NCBI RefSeq assembly: GCF_009873495.1
Contig: NZ_CP046703.1
Span: forward strand, 4,010,501 to 4,074,500
Direction: 5' to 3'
DNA: 64,000 nucleotides
Origin: Nostoc sp. ATCC 53789
GTDB lineage: Bacteria > Cyanobacteriota > Cyanobacteriia > Cyanobacteriales > Nostocaceae
Part shown: positions 53,527-62,932 of the stretch, in pieces
How the letters are laid out: every line of letters starts with the position of its first letter
Numbering within the stretch: the first letter of the stretch is position 1
Notes under the pieces: model-generated
Told to the model about the DNA's origin: nothing
Databases searched by the model: none
Seen by the model: the letters and a program-made list of their open reading frames with translations, nothing else
Program-made: the position numbers and the translations under genes

Positions 53527-54060
53527 TTATCCCAGGGTAGATTTGAATAAATGAATTACCGCTCTCCGAATTTCGCTGTCTTCATACTGAAGAATTTTCT
53601 TGGTATTTATAGCTAGTTTTAGTCTGATTTCATCAACTAAATTTTTTAAGTCTTTATTGTCTTTCATGAGTCGCTCATTTACAACAATCAAATCCTTATT
53701 TTGAGAAGTTATAGCTTTGAGCCTATCTTCTACAAGATTATTTTTGTCGTATGAGCTTTGAATTTCGTTTTTGCGTTTATCCCTTTCCTGTCTTTGATAA
53801 TTTATAAGCTGATCAATTTTTGCAGCATATTCTTTTTCTTTCCGCTCAAGCTCATTTGTTTTCTTCGTTACCAAACCTTTCTGAGCAGCCTGAAGACGCT
53901 GACGATTGATTAATTCAGAACCAGCAAAATGTGAAATAGCTCTACGAATAGTAATTTCATCAGGATTAGTCTTAAAGTCAATTTTCTCTAATGCACGTTT
54001 AGCATCTGCTGTTGTCCATCCTTCATTTTCAAGTAGCTTAATAGCCTGTGACTTATTCAC
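53527..54060 (-). CDS. Uncharacterised coiled-coil protein of the HNH cassette (first gene)
   Basis: 177 residues. Residues about 1-50 form a small helical unit (AIKLLENEGWTTADAKRALEKIDF) of UBA-like or HTH-like appearance. Residues about 65-160 are a long Lys/Glu-rich coiled coil with heptad spacing (TKKTNELERKEKEYAAKIDQLI, NERLMKDNKDLKNLVDEIRLKL). It has no catalytic motif. It is the promoter-proximal gene of three closely spaced minus-strand genes ending in the HNH nuclease and could be a DNA-binding or oligomerising partner. I do not recognise the family. Confidence 0.6.
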   Translation of the reverse strand: MNKSQAIKLLENEGWTTADAKRALEKIDFKTNPDEITIRRAISHFAGSELINRQRLQAAQKGLVTKKTNELERKEKEYAAKIDQLINYQRQERDKRKNEIQSSYDKNNLVEDRLKAITSQNKDLIVVNERLMKDNKDLKNLVDEIRLKLAINTKKILQYEDSEIRRAVIHLFKSTLG

Positions 54061-54272
54061 TGTTCTAAGTTTATAGGGTAGGGTTAATGTGATTTAGATT
54101 ACGTTCTTTTAGTATAAAACACGTATGCAGTAACTAGACTGGCAATTTTACCGAAAATCATTATTTACTAGTGAACCTACTACTGAGCATCAAGTGAGCA
54201 TAAAACTGAGCATATCTCCCTGAAAAACACACCTACGCTAGAGACAGCAAACAAAAGCGTCAGGTAAATATT

Positions 54273-56756
54273 ATGACTCAAACCCTAGAACAACAAACCA
54301 GTGGCTTATATCTGCAAAACTCTAGCCAACAGATTGCTTTTCCCCTCAAACACACCGAAGTAAAAGCCAAAATCGCTGGTAACATCTCACGGGTGGAAGT
54401 TACCCAAAGCTTTGAAAATCCCTTTAGCACAACCCTAGAAGCCGTTTATATTTTCCCCTTACCCGATGAAGCCGCCGTTGATGATATGCTGATTCGCATA
54501 GGCGATCGCACAATTCAAGGCAGCATCAAAAAACGCCAAGAAGCTGTAGCTATCTATGAACAAGCCAGAAAACAAGGACAGACAGCCGGACTCCTCGAAC
54601 AAGAACGAGACAATATCTTCACCCAATCCCTGGCAAACATCAAACCAGGTGAACAAATCGATGTGATTATTCGCTACAGCGACAGCCTAAAATTTGAGGG
54701 TGGAAATTACGAATTTGTCTTCCCAATGGTTGTTGGCCCCCGTTACATTCCCGGAATCACCATCGAAGAAGATGCAGTCGGGGGTGGTTCAGCTATTGCA
54801 CCCATGACTTTAAATCAAGATACCGATTTAGTTCCAGATGCTTCCCGCTTAAACGCTCCCATTTTGCCAGCAGGAATGCGATCGCGTCATGATATTAATG
54901 TCACCATAGAAATTAATGCTGGCGTTGAGATTCAAGATATTAACTCACCCTCTCACCAAATCCAAATCATCCGTGAAGGACAGTTGGTAAATGTCAAACT
55001 AGTTGGTGGAGACACAATACCCAATAAAGACCTAATTTTACGCTACCAAGTTAGTAGTAATAACACTCAAACAACTACGCTTACCCAAGCTGATGAACGG
55101 GGTGGACACTTCGCACTCTACCTGATTCCCGCCTTTGAGTATCGTCCTGATGAGATTGTCGCCAAAGATATGGTGTTTCTCATCGACTCCTCTGGTTCTC
55201 AAAGTGGCGAACCACTGATGCAATGTCAAGAATTGATGCGTCGTTTTATCAATGGACTAAACCCTGACGACACCTTTAACATTATTGATTTTTCCGATAC
55301 CACACAGCAACTCTCACCCGTTCCTCTTCCTAATACTTCTGCAAATCGTTTATTAGCAATCAACTATATTAATCGCTTAAACGCTGGCGGTGGAACGGAG
55401 ATGTTAGGCGGTATTCGCACCGTCTTAAACTTAAAAGCCACAAATCCGGGACGCTTGCGAAATATTGTTTTACTAACTGATGGTTATATCGGCAACGAAA
55501 ACCAAATTTTAGCAGAAGTTAAACAGCGTCTCCAGCCAGGAACCCGCCTTCATAGCTTTGGTGCAGGTAGTTCGGTAAATCGTTTCTTACTCAATCGGAT
55601 TGCAGAATTAGGACAGGGTATTGCTCGGATTATTCGCCACGATGAACCTGTAGATGAGGTGGTAGAAAAATTCTTCCGCCAAATAAATAATCCAGTCCTC
55701 GCCAATATTCAATTGCAATGGGAGGGTGATGGGGAATCCCCAATTATGTATCCTTCTACACCACCAGATTTATTTGCAGAGCAACCGTTAGTGCTATTTG
55801 GACGCAAACCAGACGCGCATTCGGGAAAGTTGCACATCACTGGCATTGCTGCGGGTGGTAGGCTTTATCAGCACACCTTTCAACTAAATTTTCCCCAAAC
55901 AGGTAATCCCGCGATTGCTCAACTTTGGGGACGTTCCCGCATCAAGGATTTAATGAATCAAATGGTTAGTGGAGACACAAAGGGAGGTGTGGAAGCAGTC
56001 ACAGATACAGCTCTGACTTATCAAGTGTTATCGCAATATACCGCTTTTGTTGCCGTCAGTGATGATATTAGAGTCAATCCCAATCAGGATTTCATCTCTG
56101 TGCAAGTACCTGTAGAAATACCTGAAGCAATCAGTCATGAAGGTATTTTTAGTAACGTGACTTTTGGTGCTGCTCCTGGCGCTGGAATGGCAAGAAGTCG
56201 CAGGGAAGCAAAGAAACAATCTGCACCACCCGTATCATCCCCAATGTCTGTATTACCACCACCATCCCCAATGCCTGCACCAGCAAAACCGATACAACGG
56301 TTTGAAGAAATGGAGTCATTAGCGATGGAATTCGATATTCCAGCATCAGAGCCAGAAATCGGATTTGCAGATGATGATGGTTTTAGTAATCTTGATAGCC
56401 TGTTATCAGTTCCCGAAAAATCGATGCCACAATTGGAAGATTTAAAAGTTTTACACAAAGAAGAATCTTCTGTCCCTCATTTACAGGTTGTGAGCGTGAC
56501 GGGATTGAATCAGCAGATGATTTCTCTGCTGACTCAATACTTGCAAGCAATTCAACTCCCTAGAGGTTTCGGTGGTGATTTGGTGTTTGAATTCCAGGTT
56601 AGCCGGGGACGGGTGAGACAATTACTGCTGGATGAACAGGCTTCATCTCTGAAGGAACAGACGGTGATTGAATTAATTAAGCGATCGCTTTTGGCTTGGC
56701 TACCCTCCCAGACTCTCACCAGTACTGTGGTGTTAACACTTCGGATTCAACCCTAA
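54273..56756 (+). CDS. VIT and von Willebrand factor A domain protein
   Basis: 827 residues. A VIT domain covers about residues 10-135 (EVTQSFENPFSTTLEAVYIFPLPDEAAVDDM). A VWA domain covers about 290-470 with an intact MIDAS (FLIDSSGSQSG) and LTDGYIGNE. A Pro/Met-rich linker (about 645-690) precedes a C-terminal domain (FEFQVSRGRVRQLLLDEQ...LRIQP) resembling those of gliding-associated AgmX-type proteins. VWA/VIT proteins mediate adhesion or assembly. There is no signal peptide, so its place in the cell is unclear. It stands alone in its strand block. Confidence 0.85.
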   Translation: MTQTLEQQTSGLYLQNSSQQIAFPLKHTEVKAKIAGNISRVEVTQSFENPFSTTLEAVYIFPLPDEAAVDDMLIRIGDRTIQGSIKKRQEAVAIYEQARKQGQTAGLLEQERDNIFTQSLANIKPGEQIDVIIRYSDSLKFEGGNYEFVFPMVVGPRYIPGITIEEDAVGGGSAIAPMTLNQDTDLVPDASRLNAPILPAGMRSRHDINVTIEINAGVEIQDINSPSHQIQIIREGQLVNVKLVGGDTIPNKDLILRYQVSSNNTQTTTLTQADERGGHFALYLIPAFEYRPDEIVAKDMVFLIDSSGSQSGEPLMQCQELMRRFINGLNPDDTFNIIDFSDTTQQLSPVPLPNTSANRLLAINYINRLNAGGGTEMLGGIRTVLNLKATNPGRLRNIVLLTDGYIGNENQILAEVKQRLQPGTRLHSFGAGSSVNRFLLNRIAELGQGIARIIRHDEPVDEVVEKFFRQINNPVLANIQLQWEGDGESPIMYPSTPPDLFAEQPLVLFGRKPDAHSGKLHITGIAAGGRLYQHTFQLNFPQTGNPAIAQLWGRSRIKDLMNQMVSGDTKGGVEAVTDTALTYQVLSQYTAFVAVSDDIRVNPNQDFISVQVPVEIPEAISHEGIFSNVTFGAAPGAGMARSRREAKKQSAPPVSSPMSVLPPPSPMPAPAKPIQRFEEMESLAMEFDIPASEPEIGFADDDGFSNLDSLLSVPEKSMPQLEDLKVLHKEESSVPHLQVVSVTGLNQQMISLLTQYLQAIQLPRGFGGDLVFEFQVSRGRVRQLLLDEQASSLKEQTVIELIKRSLLAWLPSQTLTSTVVLTLRIQP

Positions 56757-57370
56757 TCGCTCCTTTATTAATATAGTGGAGAGCGATCGCTAAAAGGGTT
56801 GGCGTAGGCATAACTCGACTTTATCCAAAATTAAGAACTTGGTTCTCTTTATAGAGCAAAAGCCTTAGCTTTTTGGCAAAAACTTTTTCCATATCACTGA
56901 TTCACGCTAAAATCGAAAAAGTAAAACTACTGTCCTACAAAGGTTTCAGCGCCAGATGGAGTGTTGCCAAAAAATGGATAAAGTCGAGCTAAGTGGTAAT
57001 GCAAGATAAGTGACTTATGCTACCGCTCGGTTGATGGCATACTTTAGATTCAAAGAAGTAAGAAGAGTGAAAAATATTCATCAACAAAATTGGCTCAGAT
57101 TTGTGAACCAGTTTTTTTTAGCAGAAGTACTTGATATAAGTACTTTTGTCTAGATTAGTTACTACCACAAAAAAAACTGTCATAATTACAATCAGGTAAA
57201 CACTCACTTCAGAAATATATTAAGAATAGAGGTTCAATAATTTCTCTATACTGAAGTCTTAAATGCTATTAAAAATTGAAATATTTTTTCTGAAAGCAAC
57301 AATTTCAAAAAACGTAATACATACTTCTGATGTATTTTCTTCGTAGTTATGTTTGAAATTGTTAAGTTTT

Positions 57371-57508
57371 ATGTTGAAAATTACGGTACTTGTTTTTGTA
57401 GTGTTGTCTCTGTTTTATATTTTACTTTTAAAAGATGCTGACACGTCTATGGTTTATATGCTTGGTGCAATAGTTTGTACACTTTTATTAATAAATAATA
57501 AACTCTAA
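57371..57508 (+). CDS. Possible 45-aa membrane peptide
   Basis: A 45-codon frame (MLKITVLVFVVLSLFYILLL, then ...VYMLGAIVCTLLLINNKL) with two hydrophobic segments joined by a charged turn (KDADTS). There is no clear ribosome-binding site, and a second ATG 23 bases upstream opens a different frame. Listed for completeness only. Confidence 0.3.
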   Translation: MLKITVLVFVVLSLFYILLLKDADTSMVYMLGAIVCTLLLINNKL

Positions 57509-57516
57509 TCTAGAAA

Positions 57517-57615
57517 TTAATGGTTCTTCAGTACAGCTTTGAGAGCTTGACATTGTTCATTAGACAGATCCGGAAATTTGCAAAGTTGGTCTACGTCTGG
57601 GTTTTCTTCATAGTG
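57517..57615 (-). pseudogene. C-terminal remnant of a small protein gene
   Basis: The minus-strand frame reads YEENPDVDQLCKFPDL, then SNEQCQALKAVLKNH and a stop. An in-frame TAA closes it upstream, leaving no start codon. The amphipathic, protein-like sequence suggests the 3' end of a decayed gene. Confidence 0.3.
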
Positions 57616-57751
57616 TTAACACCGAACTAGGGGAAAAAATTAAAAAAGCCAGGGAGGGAGATAAACGCTCTCTATACCCGATTTGTGATGTCTTTTTCGA
57701 TGTCTACAAACCTTACAGCAGTTTTCATGTATTTGAACCACATCCGTCGTA

Positions 57752-57771
57752 GGGCGCAAGACCTTGCGCCC
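57752..57771. repeat. Palindrome GGGCGCAAG-AC-CTTGCGCCC
   Basis: A perfect 9-bp stem with a 2-base loop, a repeat type often dispersed in cyanobacterial intergenic DNA. Confidence 0.7.
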
Positions 57772-57949
57772 CTACCCTATGGGTCTATTTACCTGAAAAT
57801 CGCTGTAATTAGCCTTTGGTGTTTCCGAAGCATTCTGTTACGCAGATAAAGCGCTAATGTTATAGTAGTATAGGAAATGAGCTAACATTTCCCTCAATTC
57901 ACGGCATTTGCATATTAAGATAGATACTCTAATGCGTGAATAAATATCT

Positions 57950-58034
57950 GGAGAGGTGTCCGAGCGGTTCATGGTGACGCACTCGAAATGCGTTTTGGGG
58001 AAACCCAACGGGGGTTCGAATCCCCCCCTCTCCG
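57950..58034 (+). tRNA. tRNA-Ser (anticodon CGA)
   Basis: 85 nt with an acceptor stem GGAGAGG / CCTCTCC plus discriminator G. The anticodon loop ACTCGAAA carries anticodon CGA (codon UCG). A long variable arm (TTTTGGGGAAACCCAACGG region) is typical of class II tRNA-Ser, and the T-loop GGTTCGAATCC is canonical. CCA is not encoded. Confidence 0.95.
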
Positions 58035-58227
58035 TTTAAAAATATTTCTGAAGAACTGGACAAACAAATTGTGTTTGGCTTGAAAACTGGCACGTATAAT
58101 TAGTTGCAAGTGAAACGTTCTCATATTTACGTGTCTACTGAGTCAAATATTACCCAAAAACACTAAAATATACAGCGCCAACACAAATTTTTGGGATAAA
58201 CTAATGCCATTGTGTGAGGAGTGAACG

Positions 58228-59409
58228 ATGGCAAATCTCAGCCTGGAGAAAGGGTTTTCATTTAGTTTTATCAGTATCTGTTTATATCTGGGTATTAGTG
58301 TAGGAGTCGTTATTCGGCTTGGGCAATCACAGCAATTAAACGCTGCGACTACACCCACTGAACCTGTATCATTACCCTTTGCTATTCCTGAACCTAGGTT
58401 ATTAACACCAAAACAGCAAATTTCTTCAGGTATTATTACTATCAAAGCTGTTGGAGATATTATTCCCGGCACTAATTTTCCTAACTATAGATTACCCCGG
58501 TTCCGAGATCAACTATTACCAAAGTCAGTCAGATCCCACTTGCAAGGATCAGACATTTTATTTGGTAACTTTGAAAGTAGCTTAACTAATTATCCTTACA
58601 CTACTAAAGATACTAGTAGAGGACAAGTCTTTGCTTTCCGCTCTCCACCTGGATATGCTCGGCTATTTGCTGAGGCTGGTTTTAATGTGTTTAATATGGC
58701 AAATAACCATGCAATGGATTTCGGCCCGGTAGGGTTCAAAGATACAAAGAAAAATCTTGAGGCTGTGGGCATTGCAACATTAGGTCATAAAAATCAAATT
58801 CTCTATTTGAAAGCTAACAATATCCCTGTGGCAATGGTAGGTTTTTCTCCTTATGAAATGTATAATTCCATCCATAATTTAGGAGCAGCCCAAGCACTTG
58901 TAGCAGAAGCAAAAAAGAAAGCAAAGATTGTAGTAGTATCGATGCACGCTGGAGCCGAAGGGACTGGGGCACTACATGTTAAGAATCAGACAGAGTTTTT
59001 TTATGGAGAAAACCGAGGTAATTCAATCCAGTTTGCTCGAAATATGATTGATGCGGGAGCAGATTTAGTACTAGGACATGGACCTCATGTTCCGAGAGCG
59101 ATGGAAATTTATAAGGGAAAAATAATTGCCTATTCTTTAGGAAACTTTCTAGGATATCGGACTTTATCTACAAATGCCCAGACGGGTGACTCGATGATTT
59201 TAGAAGTCAAACTCAACTCTGTGGGAAATCTGATATCAAGTAAAATTATCCCTGTGCGGATGAATCAGCAAGGAATCCCTCAAATCGATCAACATTTTCG
59301 GACTGTGAAACTTATACGTTCTTTGAATAATCAAGCTTTTCCAAAAAATCCTGTAAAAATTAATAAAAAAGGGGAAGTTGTTGTACAGAAAAGGAAATTA
59401 GGAATTTAG
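58228..59409 (+). CDS. CapA family protein
   Basis: 393 residues. An N-terminal membrane segment (FSFISICLYLGISVGVVIRL) anchors a metallophosphatase-like CapA domain (about residues 70-365). Its motifs are AVGDIIPGTNFP, ILFGNFESSLTN, NMANNHAMDFGP, VSMHAGAEGTG and LVLGHGPHVPRAMEIYKGKIIAYSLGNF. Relatives take part in polyglutamate capsule production, but the other capsule genes are not here. The domain faces the periplasm by the usual topology. The role here is not defined. Confidence 0.9.
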   Translation: MANLSLEKGFSFSFISICLYLGISVGVVIRLGQSQQLNAATTPTEPVSLPFAIPEPRLLTPKQQISSGIITIKAVGDIIPGTNFPNYRLPRFRDQLLPKSVRSHLQGSDILFGNFESSLTNYPYTTKDTSRGQVFAFRSPPGYARLFAEAGFNVFNMANNHAMDFGPVGFKDTKKNLEAVGIATLGHKNQILYLKANNIPVAMVGFSPYEMYNSIHNLGAAQALVAEAKKKAKIVVVSMHAGAEGTGALHVKNQTEFFYGENRGNSIQFARNMIDAGADLVLGHGPHVPRAMEIYKGKIIAYSLGNFLGYRTLSTNAQTGDSMILEVKLNSVGNLISSKIIPVRMNQQGIPQIDQHFRTVKLIRSLNNQAFPKNPVKINKKGEVVVQKRKLGI

Positions 59410-60157
59410 CTAACAATAAAACAAAATTTACTCGTGATTTTTATAATAAAAATTACATAATGAAATATTGATTTGATCAGTCTTTATAAGGTTAATTTGG
59501 AATCACGAAAAGCTCCATCAGGAAAATCCTTAAACGTTCCAGGATTTTCCTGATTAGCTGATATAATTACGGAGGAAAAACTGATAAATATCAGCAGCAA
59601 TAATTTTTCAGGCTATAAAAAGCTAGCTCGCAGCAAGAAAAATTGTTAAGCAATGGCTCTTTTATAAAGGCTAGCAATAACTGGTTTATGTTCATATACA
59701 ACAGAATAAGTCCAGTTTGAATTCACGTATAAATACGGCGTTTATTTTGGAAAATATGGCAAATAATATAAGTACTAATTTTCGGAAGATTACAAAACTT
59801 AATTTGTAAAATCGTATGTGATAGTAGTTTTATTTAATTTAGATTATCTTAGATTTTGTAATTACAAGTATAGACGTATCGAGGGAGATATCTACTTAGT
59901 AAAAGTGAATATTACAGTCAAAAATAAAATCAGAAACTCTCCTAATTGAGTAGCGCATTATGGTGGAGAATAATTTGCTGGAGTTATTCGCAATACTGAT
60001 GAATATAGCTGAGAAATATAGATTTATTAAGTAAAAATTATTGTTCATCGGCTAACCGGAGTATTTAAAAGTCTTGAAACCAAGTTTTGTAATTTATTGG
60101 GTACTGATAAGGGCGATAGCACACTTCAGCATTGCCAGTTTATAGGAGTCAGCAGTT
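59410..60157. other. Intergenic region between capA-like and Cache-kinase genes
   Basis: About 750 bases, AT-rich. It holds the inverted repeat at 59517-59554 (listed separately). A 25-codon frame at 59960 is too short to support as a gene. Promoter sequences for the kinase are expected here but not identified. Confidence 0.4.
59517..59554. terminator. Strong hairpin, possible terminator after the capA-like gene
   Basis: ATCAGGAAAATCCT and its exact complement (59541-59554) form a 14-bp stem with a 10-base loop. There is no strong T-run, so termination is only possible, not proven. Confidence 0.45.
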
Positions 60158-62932
60158 ATGTCTTCCTTTTCAAAAAAAATCATAGCTCGTAGCTTGATTC
60201 ACCGTTTGCCATTGCGCTCGCTCTTGATTGTTCCATTTGTCCTGCAAATCTTTGCAGCCGTTGGGCTAACGGGGTATATTTCCTTGCGTAATGGGCAGAA
60301 GGCAGTCAATGATGTTTCTGGTCAGTTACGTCAAGAGATGAGCGATCGCCTCAACCTGCAAGTTCTGGACTATTTGGAAAGACCTTATGTGACTGGACAA
60401 GTGATCGTCGCAACTGCTCAAGAGGGACAGCTTGATTTAACCGATGTCACCAAACTAGAACGGCCTTTTTGGCGGTTAGTCAGCCAAGATATAGTTGAAT
60501 TTATGCAAATTGCGATGGCTGACGGCACGAGTATACAAGTAGAGGATTTACCGAATAAAGGCATCGTGGCTTTGATTGGGAACAAAAAGGATCTACCTCA
60601 GCGCCAAATCTACCAACTTGATGATAAAGGTCAACGGACTGCATTGATAGAAACTATAGCTAATTTTGACCCTCGCTCTCGACCCTGGTATAAAACTGCA
60701 CAGGCAGCCGGAAAACCAACCTGGACAAAGCCTTTTTTAGGCAACTCGATTAAAATCCCTTCAATTTCTCTAACCCAACCCATATACAACAGCAATGGCG
60801 TGTTCTTAGGAGTTCAAAATAATCTTTTTCGGATTAACAAAATTCATAATTTTCTCAAGAAGCTAAAGGTGGGTCAAACGGGACAAACTTTTATCATTGA
60901 TCGCTCAGGCGACCTGATCGCAAGTTCAAGGCTTCCAGACCCCTATATCATCAATCTCAAAGAGAAGACTTTGCAACAAATTCCTGCCGTCAAATCTGAA
61001 AGCCCTGTAATTAGCGCCACGGCACAAGCTATTCTTGATCGATTTGGTAGTTTCAATGCCATTCAAGAGAGTCAACAGATTGATTTCAAGCTGCCAACTG
61101 GAAGACAGTTTGTGCAAGTTTCAGCGATTCGAGACGGACGAGGCATTGACTGGTTGAGCGTAGTTGTCGTGCCGGAATCGGACTTTATGGCACAAATTGA
61201 TGCCAATACGCGCAACACGATTTTGCTCTGCTTGGGTGCGTTGGGTTTGGCAACCATGTTGGGTATCTATACCTCGCGCTGGATTACCGATCCCATCCTA
61301 CAATTGCAACAAGCGAGTGAAGCGATCGCCACTGGAGACCTTGATCGCACTGTAGAAGTGAAAGGTATCAATGAACTAGAAGCATTGGCGCGCTCGTTTA
61401 ATCAAATGGCGGCCCAGCTCAAAACCTCCTTCACCGAACTCGAAGATCGCGTTGCCGAACGCACGGTTGAACTTCAGCAGGCGAAAGAAGTAGCCGACAG
61501 TGCAAACCATGCCAAAAGTGAATTTCTGGCCAACATGAGCCATGAACTACGTACACCGCTCAACGGAATTCTCGGCTTTGCCCAAATTCTAAATCGCTCC
61601 AAATCTCTACCCGATAAAGAACGTCATGGGGTGAATATTATTCATCAGTGCGGCTCTCATCTTCTCACACTGATCAACGACATCTTAGACCTATCCAAAA
61701 TTGAAGCTCGCAAACTAGAACTCATCCCCAAAGCCATCCACTTCCCCGCCTTTTTGCAAGGAATTGTGGAAATTTGCCGCGTCCGGGCTGACCAAAAAGG
61801 CATCGACTTTGTTTATCAGCCCGATGATAACTTTCCTATAGGCATTGAGGCTGACGAAAAACGTCTGCGCCAAGTTCTGCTCAACCTTCTAGGCAACGCA
61901 ATTAAATTCACTGACCAGGGCTGTGTTACTCTCAAAGTCGAGGTGCTGAAGACCAATGTAGATGTTTCCATACCCCGAATCAAATTTCAAATTCTAGATA
62001 CTGGAGTAGGTATCGCCGCCGATCAGGTACACCAACTCTTCCAACCCTTTGAACAAGTTGGGGATCAGAAACGCCAGTCAGAAGGCACTGGCTTAGGGCT
62101 AGCAATCAGCCAAAGCATCATCCAACTTATGGGTGGGAAAATTCAGTTGAAGAGTGAACTTGGTGCGGGGAGTGAGTTCTTTTTTGAAGTGGAATTACCG
62201 ATCGCCACCGATTGGGTGCAACAAAGCGCTCATAGCTCTGGCAAGCAAATCATTGGCTACGAAGGGTCAAAACGCAGCATTTTAGTCATTGACGATCACT
62301 GGGAAAATCGGTCGGTGATTGTGAACCTACTAGAGCCTCTGGGTTTCAATTTGCTAGAAGCGGAAAATGGTAAAGAAGGGTTAGCTCAAGCTCAACAGCA
62401 CCACCCCGATTTAATCATCACCGATCTTGCTATGCCAGTGATGAATGGCTTCGAGATGCTGAAACATCTCCGCAAATCAGCCGATTTACAACATCACAAA
62501 GTGATCGTCTCTTCAGCATCCGTGGCAGAAATTGATCAGCAAATGAGCATCAATGCAGGCGGGAATGACTTCTTACCGAAACCCGTCCATGCTGATGAGT
62601 TGTTTGCAACATTGGAAAAGTTTTTAAATCTAGTTTGGCAGTATGAAACCCCAAGCAATGGAGAAACTGCAAATATCGAGGCTAGTTGGCTAAAGGCTGA
62701 CTCTACAAACTTTGCACCCGATCAAGTGCCGCCGCTAGAAGACTTGCAAAAACTCCTCAAACTGGTGCAACAAGGGCGGTTAAAAAAAGTCATTGAGATG
62801 GCAGAACAGCTAGAGCAACGCGATCGCATCTACCAACCCTTTTCCCAACAGATCGTCAAACTGGCTCAACAATTTCAGCCAAAGCAGATTCACCAGCTGA
62901 TCCAAGCCTATTTAGGGGCAGGAGCAAGTTAA
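60158..62932 (+). CDS. Cache-HAMP hybrid histidine kinase with REC domain
   Basis: 924 residues. Two membrane segments (about residues 20-42 and 350-370) flank an extracytoplasmic double-Cache-like sensor ([22 protein letters not shown]). HAMP follows ([25 protein letters not shown]), then a coiled coil, HisKA with His462 (NMSHELRTP), an intact ATPase ([30 protein letters not shown]) and a REC with Asp756 (LIITDLAMP). The last 100 residues are helical. It probably senses a small ligand outside the membrane. The next gene starts inside its stop (TAATG), so the two form an operon. Confidence 0.92.
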   Translation: MSSFSKKIIARSLIHRLPLRSLLIVPFVLQIFAAVGLTGYISLRNGQKAVNDVSGQLRQEMSDRLNLQVLDYLERPYVTGQVIVATAQEGQLDLTDVTKLERPFWRLVSQDIVEFMQIAMADGTSIQVEDLPNKGIVALIGNKKDLPQRQIYQLDDKGQRTALIETIANFDPRSRPWYKTAQAAGKPTWTKPFLGNSIKIPSISLTQPIYNSNGVFLGVQNNLFRINKIHNFLKKLKVGQTGQTFIIDRSGDLIASSRLPDPYIINLKEKTLQQIPAVKSESPVISATAQAILDRFGSFNAIQESQQIDFKLPTGRQFVQVSAIRDGRGIDWLSVVVVPESDFMAQIDANTRNTILLCLGALGLATMLGIYTSRWITDPILQLQQASEAIATGDLDRTVEVKGINELEALARSFNQMAAQLKTSFTELEDRVAERTVELQQAKEVADSANHAKSEFLANMSHELRTPLNGILGFAQILNRSKSLPDKERHGVNIIHQCGSHLLTLINDILDLSKIEARKLELIPKAIHFPAFLQGIVEICRVRADQKGIDFVYQPDDNFPIGIEADEKRLRQVLLNLLGNAIKFTDQGCVTLKVEVLKTNVDVSIPRIKFQILDTGVGIAADQVHQLFQPFEQVGDQKRQSEGTGLGLAISQSIIQLMGGKIQLKSELGAGSEFFFEVELPIATDWVQQSAHSSGKQIIGYEGSKRSILVIDDHWENRSVIVNLLEPLGFNLLEAENGKEGLAQAQQHHPDLIITDLAMPVMNGFEMLKHLRKSADLQHHKVIVSSASVAEIDQQMSINAGGNDFLPKPVHADELFATLEKFLNLVWQYETPSNGETANIEASWLKADSTNFAPDQVPPLEDLQKLLKLVQQGRLKKVIEMAEQLEQRDRIYQPFSQQIVKLAQQFQPKQIHQLIQAYLGAGAS

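Larger units (their letters stand above)
56757..57949. other. Long intergenic region with small doubtful genes and a palindrome
   Basis: About 1.2 kb. It holds a possible 45-codon membrane peptide (57371-57508), a minus-strand gene remnant (57517-57615) and a palindrome at 57752-57771. The rest is AT-rich without recognised features. Confidence 0.45.

Noticed and set aside
59960..60034. 25-codon frame before the Cache kinase
   Set aside because: Too short, no ribosome-binding site and no conserved features.
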